Positions 45,076 through 54,672 of a stretch of DNA of 64,000 bases are shown piece by piece (position 1 is the stretch's first letter; each line of letters opens with the position of its first letter). The position numbers were made by a program, and so were the translations under genes. The notes below the pieces were generated by a model. It did no database searches. It saw only the letters and a program-made list of their open reading frames with translations, and was not told the DNA's origin. The stretch is from contig OY744516.1 of NCBI GenBank assembly GCA_963556195.1, forward strand, positions 30,398,346 to 30,462,345, read 5' to 3'. Source of the stretch: Sepiola atlantica. Taxonomy: Eukaryota; Mollusca; Cephalopoda; Sepiida; Sepiolidae.

Positions 45076-45990
45076 CTCTTTTTTCCTTTTCATGTCGATT
45101 TGATTAATTTTTCTCAATACCCTTGACAATAAAACATAACTTCTTTTTCTGTAAAGCTTGTAATTAAATTGTTACAGCTTTTTTTAAAAGATGAAGTGTA
45201 AAAAAAAAAAGCTTGTTTCTTACCTTCCCCATCCCCACACATTGTTTCTACCTGCCAAAGGCTTGTCTTCCTTTGACCCATTCCCCCTCAATACCGGCAG
45301 CCTCCACTTGCTGCTACTTTTAATTATTTGAGACATATTCTATTTAATCAGCCAGTCTACTCTCGCTCTCCCTTCTTTTCTAGACACTACCCCCCCCCCC
45401 CCCCCCATCTGCTATCATGGTTTGTATACAGCCAATATCGAAAGATTTTGGAAACGGCAATTCTTGTTACTTTTCCATTTTTTTCTTTCTAATTATGTGT
45501 ATGTAAATTTGTGCGTGCACCGTCATATATTTATCTAAATATAAACACATTGAGAAGAGGTAATCAAATTGACATAGGAAAAGAGAGAAAAAGTTGAAAC
45601 CGTGCATTCAATACATGTATATTTAATCGGTTCACGTATAATCAATAAGGAAAAGGGATTTAGACATTCGTTATCTTTTTTTTCTTTTTTTAATGCCAAA
45701 CATAATAAATGGAGACCCCCCCCCCCCCCCGTCTTACATAAAAACTCTCAAATTCTTGTACTCCGATTGCATTTTTTGCGACCCGCTTGTGCAACTTCAG
45801 GGTAACAATTCAATTACAAAAAGAAAGAACTAATGGTAGAATCAGAAGTGACGACCCCATGTAATCGTGATTAGCGTTTTAAATATATTTTCAATAAAGA
45901 TAAATTTAGATTAAAATTCTTTCACAATGACATTCTGCAGACTATGATTTCGGTTAAGAATTTTTTTTTCTTACTCTAAATAAAATGAAT
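45076..45990. other. No gene seen
   Basis: Unique sequence with C-runs at 45391-45405 and 45717-45730. No exon or RNA gene recognised. Confidence 0.4.

Positions 45991-45991
<1 letters not shown>

Positions 45992-46024
<33 letters not shown>
45992..46024. repeat. Poly(T) run
   Basis: About 32 consecutive T. Confidence 0.95.
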
Positions 46025-46027
<3 letters not shown>

Positions 46028-46369
46028 CCAATAATTCCTGTGTAAGAATGGTGGTCTTTTTTGCTTTGTGGTTGGTCTTGTTACATAACCTCCTATCACA
46101 CACACGAGGGATTGGTTTCTAAGAAGTGCCGATTAAATTCCTCTCTTCTCGATATTCTAGTTACGTTATTAGATACCCGTACTTTGTTGCTACTGTTTCA
46201 ACACAAAAAATCTCCACATACGAGTGTCCGAATAGTTTGATGCACATTTAGCACATAGCAATATATCCACATTCCGACAACGTTCGTTGAACACTCTCCA
46301 GACAGTCTTTCTATATGTGCCTCCCTTTGCATAAATAGAACTTAAATTCCATTTCTTTATGTGGTAATG

Positions 46370-46505
46370 TCTCGTGGCCATTTGGTTATGACGCTTGCTT
46401 GCTAGGGTGATTCTGTAACCAGGTTCGAACCTTACGACCGTCTGAGATTATAATTCCCTACACTGATGAGAGCGAAAGCTTGAAACACTAGCATATGTAG
46501 GTAAA
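46370..46505 (+). repeat. tRNA-headed SINE carrying a hammerhead-like domain
   Basis: 46372-46440 is tRNA-like: GTGGCCATTTGGTTATGACG (A-box region) and ACCAGGTTCGAACCTTACG (B box GGTTCGAACC). The arms of a cloverleaf are degraded. Directly downstream is the hammerhead-like core (46457-46501), then an A/T tail. Confidence 0.6.
46457..46501 (+). ncRNA. Hammerhead ribozyme-like core
   Basis: 46463-46469 is CTGATGA, followed by GAGC, loop GAAA, GCTT (stem II with G-T closing pair and GNRA loop), then GAAA at 46482-46485. Flanking CCTACA (46457-46462) and TGTAGG (46496-46501) are perfectly complementary. The core therefore matches the CUGANGA / stem II / GAAA consensus. Weak point: stem III and the UH cleavage site are not clear; a GTA at about 46497 with a 2-3 bp stem III is the best option but would compete with the CCTACA/TGTAGG pairing. 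Confidence 0.4.
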
Positions 46506-46558
46506 AAAATAATTTAATATTATTTACTTAGAATTAATATTGGTGTGTGTATATGTAT

Positions 46559-46560
<2 letters not shown>

Positions 46561-46601
<41 letters not shown>
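46561..46601. repeat. (TA)n microsatellite
   Basis: TA run preceded by TG/TA mixed repeat. Confidence 0.9.
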
Positions 46602-46603
<2 letters not shown>

Positions 46604-47128
46604 TAGGTTAAGATAATTCAAACAAAATTTGGTGTACGATCGTTTCTAAAACGATTTGGAATATTTTCTTGTACATTACTTGATGATACCAAAAAGTATC
46701 TTTCTCATCGCCCCCTCATGACATCACAAACAGAAGTCAAGCAAGAAAGACATCGCAATTTAGTTTTATTTAAATATATGTATATATATAGTTATGATAG
46801 AAAAAATAGAACTTATTATATAATTTTATAATTTATACCACTCTGTTTATAATATCAATAATGATTATAATGATATATAGTATATATTATTTTAAATATA
46901 ATATAACATAAAGTAGAATAAATAAGATAAAAATGTTAATATATGAAAATAACAATAAGAACAAATAAAGTAAAGGTTGAAATGGTGAAATATAAAAATA
47001 CTTTGAAGATAAATAACATCTATAATAGTGAACGTATATAATGGATCATAAGAAATTGAATCGAGTAAGAATAGTAATTTTAATTTAATCTAATATTATT
47101 AATTATAATCAGGATAATAATCAAATAA

Positions 47129-47130
<2 letters not shown>
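46602..47130. other. No gene seen; extremely AT-rich
   Basis: Low-complexity AT sequence without features. Confidence 0.45.
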
Positions 47131-47163
<33 letters not shown>

Positions 47164-47748
47164 ATTTATAAAATCTTATGTTTTGAGGCATGTCCGTCCG
47201 TCCGGATTTTTCTTCAACCATCCATTGAATTTCTCTGAAATTTTGCATGAAGTTGTAACTTTGGTCAGGTTAGAAAGTGACATTCTCGGATTTTTGAAAA
47301 AAATCTGGTTAGCCCCCCAGGGGGTCAAAAGGCCCCGAAATGGCAAAAAATGATATTTTTTGCCCCATAACTTTTCATCCATCCATTCAATTTCTCTGAA
47401 ACTTGGCCAAAATGTGGAGGCAATTGTTCCTAATAGAAAATAAGTATCGCTGACCTTGGAAAAAAATCTTGTTCGCGCCCCCAGGGGGTCTAAAGCTCCC
47501 AAAATGGTAAAAAATGACCCTTTTCTCCCATAACGTTTGATCCATCCAATTTTTCTGAAACTTGGCCAAAATGTAAAGGCAATTGTTCTGGATATAAAAT
47601 GAGCATCCTTGACCTCAGAAAAATTCTGGTTCGCGCCCCCAGGGGGTCAAAGGGGGGGGGGGGGTCAAAAATGCCCCAAATTGCCCAAATTTATTGCATT
47701 TTACACTTGTCACATACAGAGGGGGACCACGCACGCGTGGCTTGTTAT
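47131..47748 (+). repeat. Repeat family R5, copy 2
   Basis: Starts at (TA)n, then GGCATGTCCGTCCGTCCGG and three diverged internal blocks (near 47217, 47375 and 47535), each with CATCCA(TT), AACTTGGCCAAAATGT-like and GGGGGTCAAA strings. Ends GGGGACCACGCACGCGTGG then CTTGTTATT, where CCACGC/GCGTGG is a perfect stem. Copy 1 has only two blocks. Minus-strand open frames of 60-108 codons follow the blocks and are artefacts. Confidence 0.75.
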
Positions 47749-48100
47749 TATAATTATAAGTAAAAAGTTAATAGATAATTAAAAGGTTTAACATGATACA
47801 AGTTAGCACCACCCTAGAGATTTGTCTGGGGTGACTATGATGTATTGTATAATTTATATGCTTTTTTTTCTCTTAAAGAGATTTTCTGGAAATTTCTCTC
47901 CTGGTCGTAAAGTTTCACATCTCTTTGACTTCCGTTTTATCAACCAATGGGAAATCTTTGAAAACTCGGACAGCAACAAGCAATGTCTCCACTCCTACTT
48001 TGTCAACTTATACAATGCAAAACAAAAGCAAAACATTTACCTATTATTCCATTATAGTCACCGTATACAAATCTCTAGGGTGTTCACTTGTAATAATACG

Positions 48101-48102
<2 letters not shown>
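47749..48102. other. No gene seen
   Basis: A 108-codon frame from 47822 is continuous into the (TA)n and has no motif or splice context. Confidence 0.4.
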
Positions 48103-48140
<38 letters not shown>

Positions 48141-48503
48141 TATATTAGTAATCCATGTAAGGTAAACATCCACAGGATAAAAATCCAAAGAATTTCAACA
48201 AGGCTTATAAAGAGTGCTCAATATCAAATAGCACTTTTATATGTATGATTATTTTTATTTATACATGTACATAATCTACGACACTGGCATGTCGATGTTA
48301 TCGATCAACAGCTGTTAAAAACTGAGATCTCATCAGGCAGAATAATAATCTGACCCTTCCCTTAGGTCATATTTGGAAAGAATCAAATATGTCCTAGGGG
48401 AAGGATCAGATTATTATCCTGCCTGATGAGATCTCGGCTTTTAAAAGCTGTTGATCGGTAACATCAACATGCCAGTGCCGCAGATTATGTACATGTATAA
48501 ATA

Positions 48504-48534
<31 letters not shown>

Positions 48535-48535
48535 G
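48103..48535. mobile_element. Palindromic pair of R10 copies
   Basis: Left arm about 48140-48365 is an inverted R10. Right arm about 48395-48520 is direct R10: GGATCAGATTATTATCCTGC, TGATGAGATCTC, GCTGTTGATCGGTAACATC, TTATGTACATG. Arms pair over about 130 bp with a short centre near 48380. (TA)n at both ends (48103-48143, 48509-48534). Confidence 0.8.
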
Positions 48536-48619
48536 GTTCACCCCAAACAAGGCAGGTCGCCACTGTAGATGTAAGGGATTGCTGAGAAATAAGGTGAAAG
48601 CATTAGGGGTCATCCTAAA

Positions 48620-49145
48620 TTGGGAGCTGTGCAGAGAGATTTCTGTTCACATTAGTTTTAAATTTCTGCATGTCGGTACAGTCGGAGAAACGGAGAGCAG
48701 GGAGGGAATTCCAGGGGCCATCAGCATGAGGGAAAGAAGTTATTGAAGAAGAAGGCTCTCCAGCATCTGGGGACCTCCACAGTGAATGGATAGGACCTAG
48801 CTGATTGTCGGATCGGTCTAGTGTATTTACGTCGAGGGGGCTCCAGAGCAGCAAGTTCATCGGAGCACAATCCATTGAAGTACTTGTAAAACAAGCATAA
48901 AGATGCAACATAGCGGCGATGGGGCTGGAGCTTGGTGGATAGTGAGGGACCTATTAAACTAGCGACTCTTTCTTTAACCTTGTCTAAGAGGGAGAGACTA
49001 GTGGATGGTGCACCAGCCCAGCTGTGAAAACAATACTCAAGAGATGGGCGGATGGTGACTTTAAGATATAGGATAATGTCAGATGTGATAAGTTTACTAG
49101 CATGCTAGATGGAGCCCACCTTTGCAGCAGTCTTGGCAATATATA
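48620..49145 (-). pseudogene. LINE C-terminal remnant (jockey/CR1-like)
   Basis: The minus strand from 49130 reads ILYLKVTIRPSLEYCFHSW, AGAPSTSLSLLDKVKERV, RRYVASLCLFYKYFNGLCSD, ELAALEPPRR, then after a frameshift HADGPWNSLPALRFSDC and MQKFKTNVNRNLSAQLPI before a stop. This is the C-terminal region of jockey/CR1-type reverse transcriptases (RPxLEY, YKYFNGxCSDEL, WNSLP). No catalytic domain remains. Confidence 0.8.
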
Positions 49146-49394
49146 TCGATATATCTGTGGATATGTTGCTTGGTTTTAATTATGCCTCAAGCTTTCTATT
49201 TGGAAATATTCCTTTCTAATGTATTTATATCTTAATATAAGTATATATTAAATAAGTATGTATCATTTTGATCAGAGGGAGTAAAATAATATTGTGGGGT
49301 TTTTGTTTAAGCCGGACAACTTTATTTCATTTATCACTGAAAATTATATAAAAAATAAATGAATGAATTTAAAAAAAAAAAAATTAAAAATTAA
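49146..49394. other. No gene seen
   Basis: AT-rich unique sequence. Confidence 0.4.
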
Positions 49395-49670
49395 AAGGCT
49401 AGAATAAGTAATATGGAGTTCATGGCTTGGAGTAAGAGTACACATGGATTCTCATACCTGGGAAATTACAGGTGTCTTGAAGATGTTAAAATGTCTGTAC
49501 TTACATCTCCCACCTAATCAATGCTACATACAGCCTTGGACCCCCCCCCTCCCACATTTTATATTATCAAAATATAAAAATGGTTATGTTATGGGGACAA
49601 GAGGATGTAAGATTGCTCGTTTAATCCTGGGCAACGTCCGGAACTTCCTGCTAGTATATATGTTCATATA
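49395..49670 (+). repeat. Repeat family R9, copies 2 and 3
   Basis: ATATGGAGTTCATGGCTTGG at 49411 and GGGGACAAGAGGATGTAAG with TTAATCCTGGGCAACG near 49593-49640 correspond to 36370-36440. The arrangement suggests two partial units in tandem. Confidence 0.5.
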
Positions 49671-50280
49671 TATTATGGCGCTCCATCAGAATTGTCGACG
49701 AATGTAGGACCTACAAAAGTAACTAATGCTTGACCTGTGCAAAGTTCAATGGTACATCCTGCTCCCTCCCCTCCCCAGACATCCATTTGGATGATTCTGA
49801 TAGTCGGCTTGACAGACTTCCAACCCAACATAAGTGAACATATTTAGTTAGAATTTTATCAACAAAGCTGGTATTCATTTGGAAACAAATAGTGTTGTAT
49901 TTCTACTTAGCGATGCCATGTGTATAAACCATTATACACACGTTTCATCGCCGTAGATTCTTGCTTGTCTGCAGACATAAAACCACTTGGACGTCGATGT
50001 TTATAAACAAAAAGGCAGTCACAGAAAACATCAGAATGATAGGCTACTGCGTGAGAGAGAAAGACATGAATAGACGGATAGATCGTTTCGCTAGACCCAG
50101 ACACACTGTGCGCTGCCCCTTCTCCTCTCTTTGAGGACAGCACCCAGACACGTCTTTTTTGCTTGAGTCTCGCCGGCCAAAAGGCAGAAAATCCCTGGTT
50201 GCAAGTCACTTGATTTCCTTGACTTCTGTTCTTGGGACCCTTGACCTTTAAGGTGTCACTCAAACTTTTCCATTCTAACA
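49671..50280. other. No gene seen
   Basis: Less AT-biased unique sequence. A minus-strand frame (49907-50350, 147 codons) runs into the 16-bp repeat. Its upstream part lacks any motif I recognise. Confidence 0.35.
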
Positions 50281-50283
50281 CGG

Positions 50284-50361
50284 CCTTCATTATGTAACAC
50301 AAATACAGTGTAACACAAATACAGTGTAACACAAATACAGTGTAACACAAATACAGTGTAT
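50284..50361. repeat. 16-bp minisatellite CACAAATACAGTGTAA
   Basis: About four units at 50297-50360, continuing after the SINE at 50695-50745 as further, more diverged units (CAAATACAATGTAAGATG). Confidence 0.85.
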
Positions 50362-50697
50362 TGATTTACTCCTCTCCAGGAGTTAGGCACAAGGCCAGTT
50401 TTTATCTTACTCCCACAAGTAAGATGTGACCCAAGGTCGGGTCGGGAAAGTGGGGTTTAAAAATTGCCTGGGCAGCCCCAGTCGGCATTCCCCGGTAGGG
50501 GCGCCTCAGGCAGTAAGCAATAAACTTACTCCTCCTCAAAGAGAGGAGGCGAAGCCTGGGAGGGTGGACCTCCTAGAACTGCACAGGACAGACCCATAGA
50601 CAAGCGTAAATCAAGCCCTGAAGGCCAAGACAATACCAGTCTATGGGGTGCAGTATCCATCGGAACAGATACTACACTTTAATCTTAGCCAAAGTGT
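50362..50697 (-). repeat. U2-headed SINE, long body form, inserted in the minisatellite
   Basis: At 50663-50697 the minus strand reads CTTTGGCTAAGATTAAAGTG then TAGTATCTGTTC, an almost exact match to U2 snRNA apart from one extra A. The body (50467-50592) equals that at 8709-8836. Both flanks are minisatellite units (TGTAACACAAATACAGTGTA on each side), so the array was interrupted by insertion. Confidence 0.8.
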
Positions 50698-50745
50698 AAC
50701 ACAAATACAGTGTAAGATGCAAATACAATGTAAGATGCAAATAAC

Positions 50746-51237
50746 CAAGTAAAGTCGCTCTTACTGTGTCTCCTGTGAGAGGCATACACTGCCATGTACG
50801 TTGTATGTACAGATCTATTCTGGTTATGTTGATTATATGGTATTCCTATCCTGTTTTTCATGTTTTGTTTTCTGTTTCCTCGTTGGCTTCTGTGAAAAGT
50901 CAAGTTATCATATTTGAACAGTCCACTTCAGATTAACTGCTGCCATCGAAGGCGGTGTTGAACAGTTTACCCAGGTGGCAGGGTCGATATTAAATCATGT
51001 GAGGTCTTGTTTACAGACATCCTTAAATCGAAGTTGTGGGTGGCCGATTTTTTTATTTTATGTTTTTTCCCCATTTGACAGTTCTGCATCGAATGTCTTT
51101 TGGAATTCTTTCGCTTCGCATCCTCGGAACATGGCCTGACTAACAGACAAAATTGTCTCGAAAGAAAGTGCATGCAAGAAATGCCTGAATACAATTAGAG
51201 AAAGATTTAACCATGGTCATATTCTTTTTAATATCAA
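50746..51237. other. No gene seen
   Basis: Unique mixed sequence. Minus-strand frames of 72-75 codons lack motifs. Confidence 0.35.
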
Positions 51238-51412
51238 ATCTCTACTTACTGAGGCCAAAGACTACTCAAGGATAAAGGTTAATGAGATTGTCAGTTGGAT
51301 GTTGAACAATACTATGAAATGATTGAAAACGAATAGGATGGGCAAAATACTGATTACTTAAGAGGATACTCGAGAAGTATTTGTTTACATGAAACTTGGA
51401 GTTCTTGCTGTG
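51238..51412 (+). repeat. Repeat family R8, copy 2
   Basis: ACTGAGGCCAAAGACTACTC, AGGTTAATGAGATTGTCAGT, TGGATGTTGAACAATACTATG match 32800-32870. Confidence 0.7.
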
Positions 51413-51464
51413 AACGTTTGACAAGAAGCTTGGTTTTTTGAGGTATTAAAAGTAAAACACTTTT

Positions 51465-51820
51465 TTTACCCATTGCACCACATGCTCTAGGTCAGAAGAG
51501 AATCATCAAGATTTTTATCACCAATGTCCTTCTTGAAGCATGCCGGTATTGATACTATGTGCTTCAGTTCTGCTCATCAACTACTTTTATAAACCTATCA
51601 GAGAAAAACGATTTGATGGATGAGAAGACATTTCCAGATATTCCATAGCTATCAAGCTTGTGAAGCAAACCTTTGTGCCAAACCATGTGGAAGGTCTTTG
51701 ATCTGTTAAAAGCTATATAGTCAGCATATCAGCAGGATGGAATCCGTATTGCTTTTGCTGAGGTGATTGACAACTTCTTGATTTATCACCGATTCAAATA
51801 ATTGTATGACATATAATTAT
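51465..51820 (-). pseudogene. LINE reverse-transcriptase palm remnant (jockey/CR1-like)
   Basis: The minus strand from 51808 reads LFESVINQEVVNHLSKSN, the start of the RT domain. A deletion follows, then in another frame HMVWHKGLLHKLDSYGISGN, VFSSIKSFFSDRFIKVV. This is the AFDxVWHKxLLxKL...GISG segment of the jockey-type RT, holding the first catalytic Asp region in decayed form. The segment carrying the YGFR-type motif is missing and the YxDD is not reached. Inactive. Confidence 0.75.
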
Positions 51821-52245
51821 TTAAAGAATTGAAATATGACGACTTGTTACCATGGTCATAGAATTCTCCAATACATTTATATCTCATTGGTTATTTGCAT
51901 CAGAAATTTTTTTCTTTATTGCATTCAAATAGGATACGTCTTTTTGCACGTGGTTTGTGTGTTTATTTATGTTAAGTAATGACAAAATTAGATAAAATTA
52001 CAGCATTAAAACTACTTTTCTACATATTTAGGTGTTCATGTCTATTTTTCCTTATTTCTAATCTATTTTATTTTTAGATATCAACTAACGGTAGATACTT
52101 ATTTATACTTGCAAAAATATACATCCTCTTGTCACATAGTTTGAGTGGTACTATGGTAATGTTTACAAAAAAATAAGGTTACTCATCGGGTTGCCAAGAA
52201 TATATGTTCGAAAATTCGTAATGATCCATTGATTCGTTTAGATTA

Positions 52246-52250
<5 letters not shown>
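51821..52250. other. No gene seen
   Basis: AT-rich unique sequence. Confidence 0.4.
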
Positions 52251-52287
<37 letters not shown>

Positions 52288-52289
52288 TT
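52246..52289. repeat. (TG)n(TA)n microsatellite
   Basis: TG run passing directly into a TA run. Confidence 0.9.
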
Positions 52290-52314
52290 CATGTGTCTAC
52301 ATAAAATGTTTTTA

Positions 52315-52550
52315 GATTTTATGTATCAATTTTCAGTATTTACTTCAACAGTGCTCAATACGTGAGCAGAGCTAGGTAGTAGGTTATGAAAATATATTTA
52401 TGGCAATTAAGTTATGCAGAGACTTCCGCGTTTCATCCCCATAGGCAATCGTCAGGCTAAAATATATTTTTTATCCTGATGGTTTCCTATGGGGACGAAA
52501 CGCTGAAGCCTCTGTGTAGCTTAATTGCCATCAATATATTTTCATAACTT
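52315..52550. mobile_element. Palindromic R3 element
   Basis: Left arm 52384-52460 (TATGAAAATATATTTATGGC, AGACTTCCGCGTTTCATCCC, ATAGGCAATCGTCAGG) is inverted at 52474-52550 (CCTGATGGTTTCCTATGGGG, ACGAAACGCTGAAGCC, CATCAATATATTTTCATA). The outer left part (52325-52383) equals 12085-12150. (TA)n flanks follow at 52551-52573. Confidence 0.75.
52433..52500. ncRNA. Paired hammerhead-like core relics in R3
   Basis: Minus strand 52455-52433: CTGACGA ... GATGAAA. Plus strand 52476-52500: CTGATGG, TTTCC, TAT, GGGGA, CGAAA. Stem II pairs (with wobbles) in the plus copy, but the conserved A9 is G. Inactive relics at best. Confidence 0.2.
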
Positions 52551-52571
52551 ATATATATATATATATATATA

Positions 52572-53561
52572 TAGCAAACATTGTTAAAAATAACAATTCT
52601 CTGCTTATACTTTCTTTTTTCTTTTTTTTTTTTTTTTTTTTTCCAATTTTTCTAATGAGCTTTTTTGTGTGGAAATCAAAAGAATTAATGTATCATAAAC
52701 GTTTTCGATTCTTCGTCGAATCATCTTCAGGTGATAAAAACAAATGAACAAAAAAGCTGAAGAAAAGAGAATTTAAAAAGACAGCAGAGAAACGCGCAAC
52801 TGAAGTCAGTTAGATGCCAAAAGATTTTGTTAAATTTCTTATAGTAAATAATGAGTCTAATTTTATTATAAGTGTCATTTGGGATATGTATCTGTACAAT
52901 ATTTTTATGGCCTTTTTTTTCTAATCTGAAGTTTGGTTGTATTTGATTACAATAGAATATGTTAATATAGTTTGAGTCGTGATGTTGGATATTATTTGTA
53001 GTGGTATTTTTTAAAGTTTCATTGTTTGTTCATCAATGATATAATTAAGGAATTCGTTATTAATTAGGACTTGTTTTATGTTTAATTCAATGAAGTTTTT
53101 TGTTTCAGTTTTGGATGGAGGAAATTAGGTTTGCATGCTTTAGTAGGTTTTTAACAATGGCTATTTTCTAGCGATGCTACATTCACTTCTGTAATTTAAA
53201 AGACTAGAATTACGTATGAAACCAGTAATAACAATTTAAACTGCTTAACGATATACAATTTTATCCTGTGACGCTAGAATACAAATTGGTAGCGTCTTTC
53301 TTGGAATAGTGTGGAAACATACTTTTGGTGTCTGACTTCACGTACGCATTTCTCGGCTTTCTTTCGAAATTTTCTTTTATCAAGCTTTTTTGTTTATTTG
53401 CTTTTGTCACCTGAAAATGATTTGACGAAGAATCGAAAACGTTTCTGATGCATATGGAACATACATTATTTTTTTGATTTTAAAAAACTCATTAGAAAAT
53501 TTGAAAAAATAAAGGCATAATTAAGCAGAAGAATTGTTATTTTTAACAATGTTTGCTTAAA
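52572..53561. mobile_element. 1-kb element with about 190-bp inverted ends
   Basis: The left end starts AGCAAACATTGTTAAAAATA and ACAATTCT. The right end (reverse complement of 53561 downward) starts AGCAAACATTGTTAAAAATA and ACAATTCTTC. Similarity continues through CGTTTTCGATTCTTCGTCGA, ATCATCTTCAGGTGA to the CAAAAAAGCT string. The interior (52760-53370) has no transposase. (TA)n borders both ends, compatible with a TA target. Confidence 0.8.
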
Positions 53562-53590
53562 TGAAAGAATGCTGTCTAAATACATACACA

Positions 53591-53630
<40 letters not shown>

Positions 53631-53744
53631 ATTTTTTTGAAGGCTTACCAAAGCATTCTGTTCAGGAGCCCAATCAACACCACAAAAGACTTTTTCATTC
53701 AAAGATTATTTATCATTTTCCAATTAAAGAGTTTTTTTTACCTA
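53562..53744. other. (TA)n and unassigned sequence
   Basis: (TA)n at 53594-53621. The frame over 53561-53857 encodes poly-Ile/Tyr over the TA run and is not a gene. Confidence 0.5.
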
Positions 53745-53747
53745 CAC

Positions 53748-53792
53748 GTGTTTCACTACCAAGCAGGTCCTTGCTTGGCAGATCATCAGGGA
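53748..53792 (-). ncRNA. Hammerhead-like core with long stem II
   Basis: Minus strand from 53789: CTGATGA, TCTG, CCAAGCA, loop AGGACC, TGCTTGG, TAGT, GAAA, CACGTG. Stem II has about ten pairs, including CCAAGCA/TGCTTGG. As in other relics, the innermost pair position is T/T, and stem III is absent or reduced to the CACGTG palindrome. Confidence 0.28.
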
Positions 53793-54599
53793 AATTAAGT
53801 ACCTGGAATAAGAATTACAACACCCGGCAATACACAATGTGGTGTTGCTTTAATTGAGGTCACTTAAGAAGGGAAGAAAAAAAAAAAAAAAAATAAATAA
53901 ATAAATAAAAAAAATAAAACTGAAAAAAAAAATATAGAGAATGTCTTAGAAAAATATCTCGCAAGATTTTCACAACATTGTTGCTACTAGGCGAAACAGC
54001 AAAAACAGCAAAAAAATTTAATCCCAAATGTTTTTATTGGCCTAATCCCGGTCTTCACTGAATAATCTATTTTCTAAGTGAAAAATCCAAATCTATATAT
54101 TTATTTATTTATTTTTCTTCTACATAGTTATTGAACACGTGTAGAAAGTGTCTTTATTGTCTGCATATTAATTCTGATATATTCGCTCTTTTCATGATGA
54201 AATATTTGTTGTGCTAACCTACTTTCTCTCTATTTCCTTCTATTGAACGTTTCTTCTCCCCCTTGCCGGACAGTTTCTATGTCCATTGTAAGCCACAACA
54301 TTCACACATGAATGAAGTGATCATGCACGCACACACAAAACAGAAAAGAAACCTGAATAAATGAATGAAAAAAAAAAAATCTAAATTAGATCCAGAGTGT
54401 AGATCCTTTTTTCTCACTGATCTTGAATTGTACAGAACAGGCTGGCTCCGTTATCGTTGAATCTTTTGAACAATCGCTTGAATAATAATTGTTTTGTTGT
54501 TTTCACCTTTATTTTAAATCTAATAATCTATGTACTATTAAAGTTTCGAGTTTGTATATTTATACACAAATAAAAACATGTGATTTGTTGGCAAAATAA
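53793..54599. other. No gene seen
   Basis: AT-rich DNA with A-runs and (AAAT)n at 53878-53912. Confidence 0.4.
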
Positions 54600-54672
54600 G
54601 GAATAGGCAGAGTACACATTACTAAGGCAGTAGTCTTATGTTAATACTAGTGTTCAAATCTCACATAAGTAT
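54600..54672 (+). repeat. tRNA-like SINE head (weak)
   Basis: AATAGGCAGAGTACACATTA and CTAGTGTTCAAATCTCACA. The B-box-like GTTCAAATCTC sits at a plausible distance. Low similarity overall. Confidence 0.3.

Noticed and set aside
44784..45129. Ser/Leu-rich proteins over 44.8-45.1 kb
   Set aside because: Translations of (CT)n and its relatives.
46372..46440. Functional tRNA gene
   Set aside because: A and B boxes are recognisable but acceptor, D and anticodon arms do not pair.
47176..47569. Minus-strand proteins of 60-108 residues
   Set aside because: They follow the repeated blocks of R5, and the other R5 copy does not preserve the frame.
50663..50697. Functional U2 snRNA gene
   Set aside because: Only about the first 40 nt of U2 are matched; the branch-site region, Sm site and 3' stem-loops are absent.
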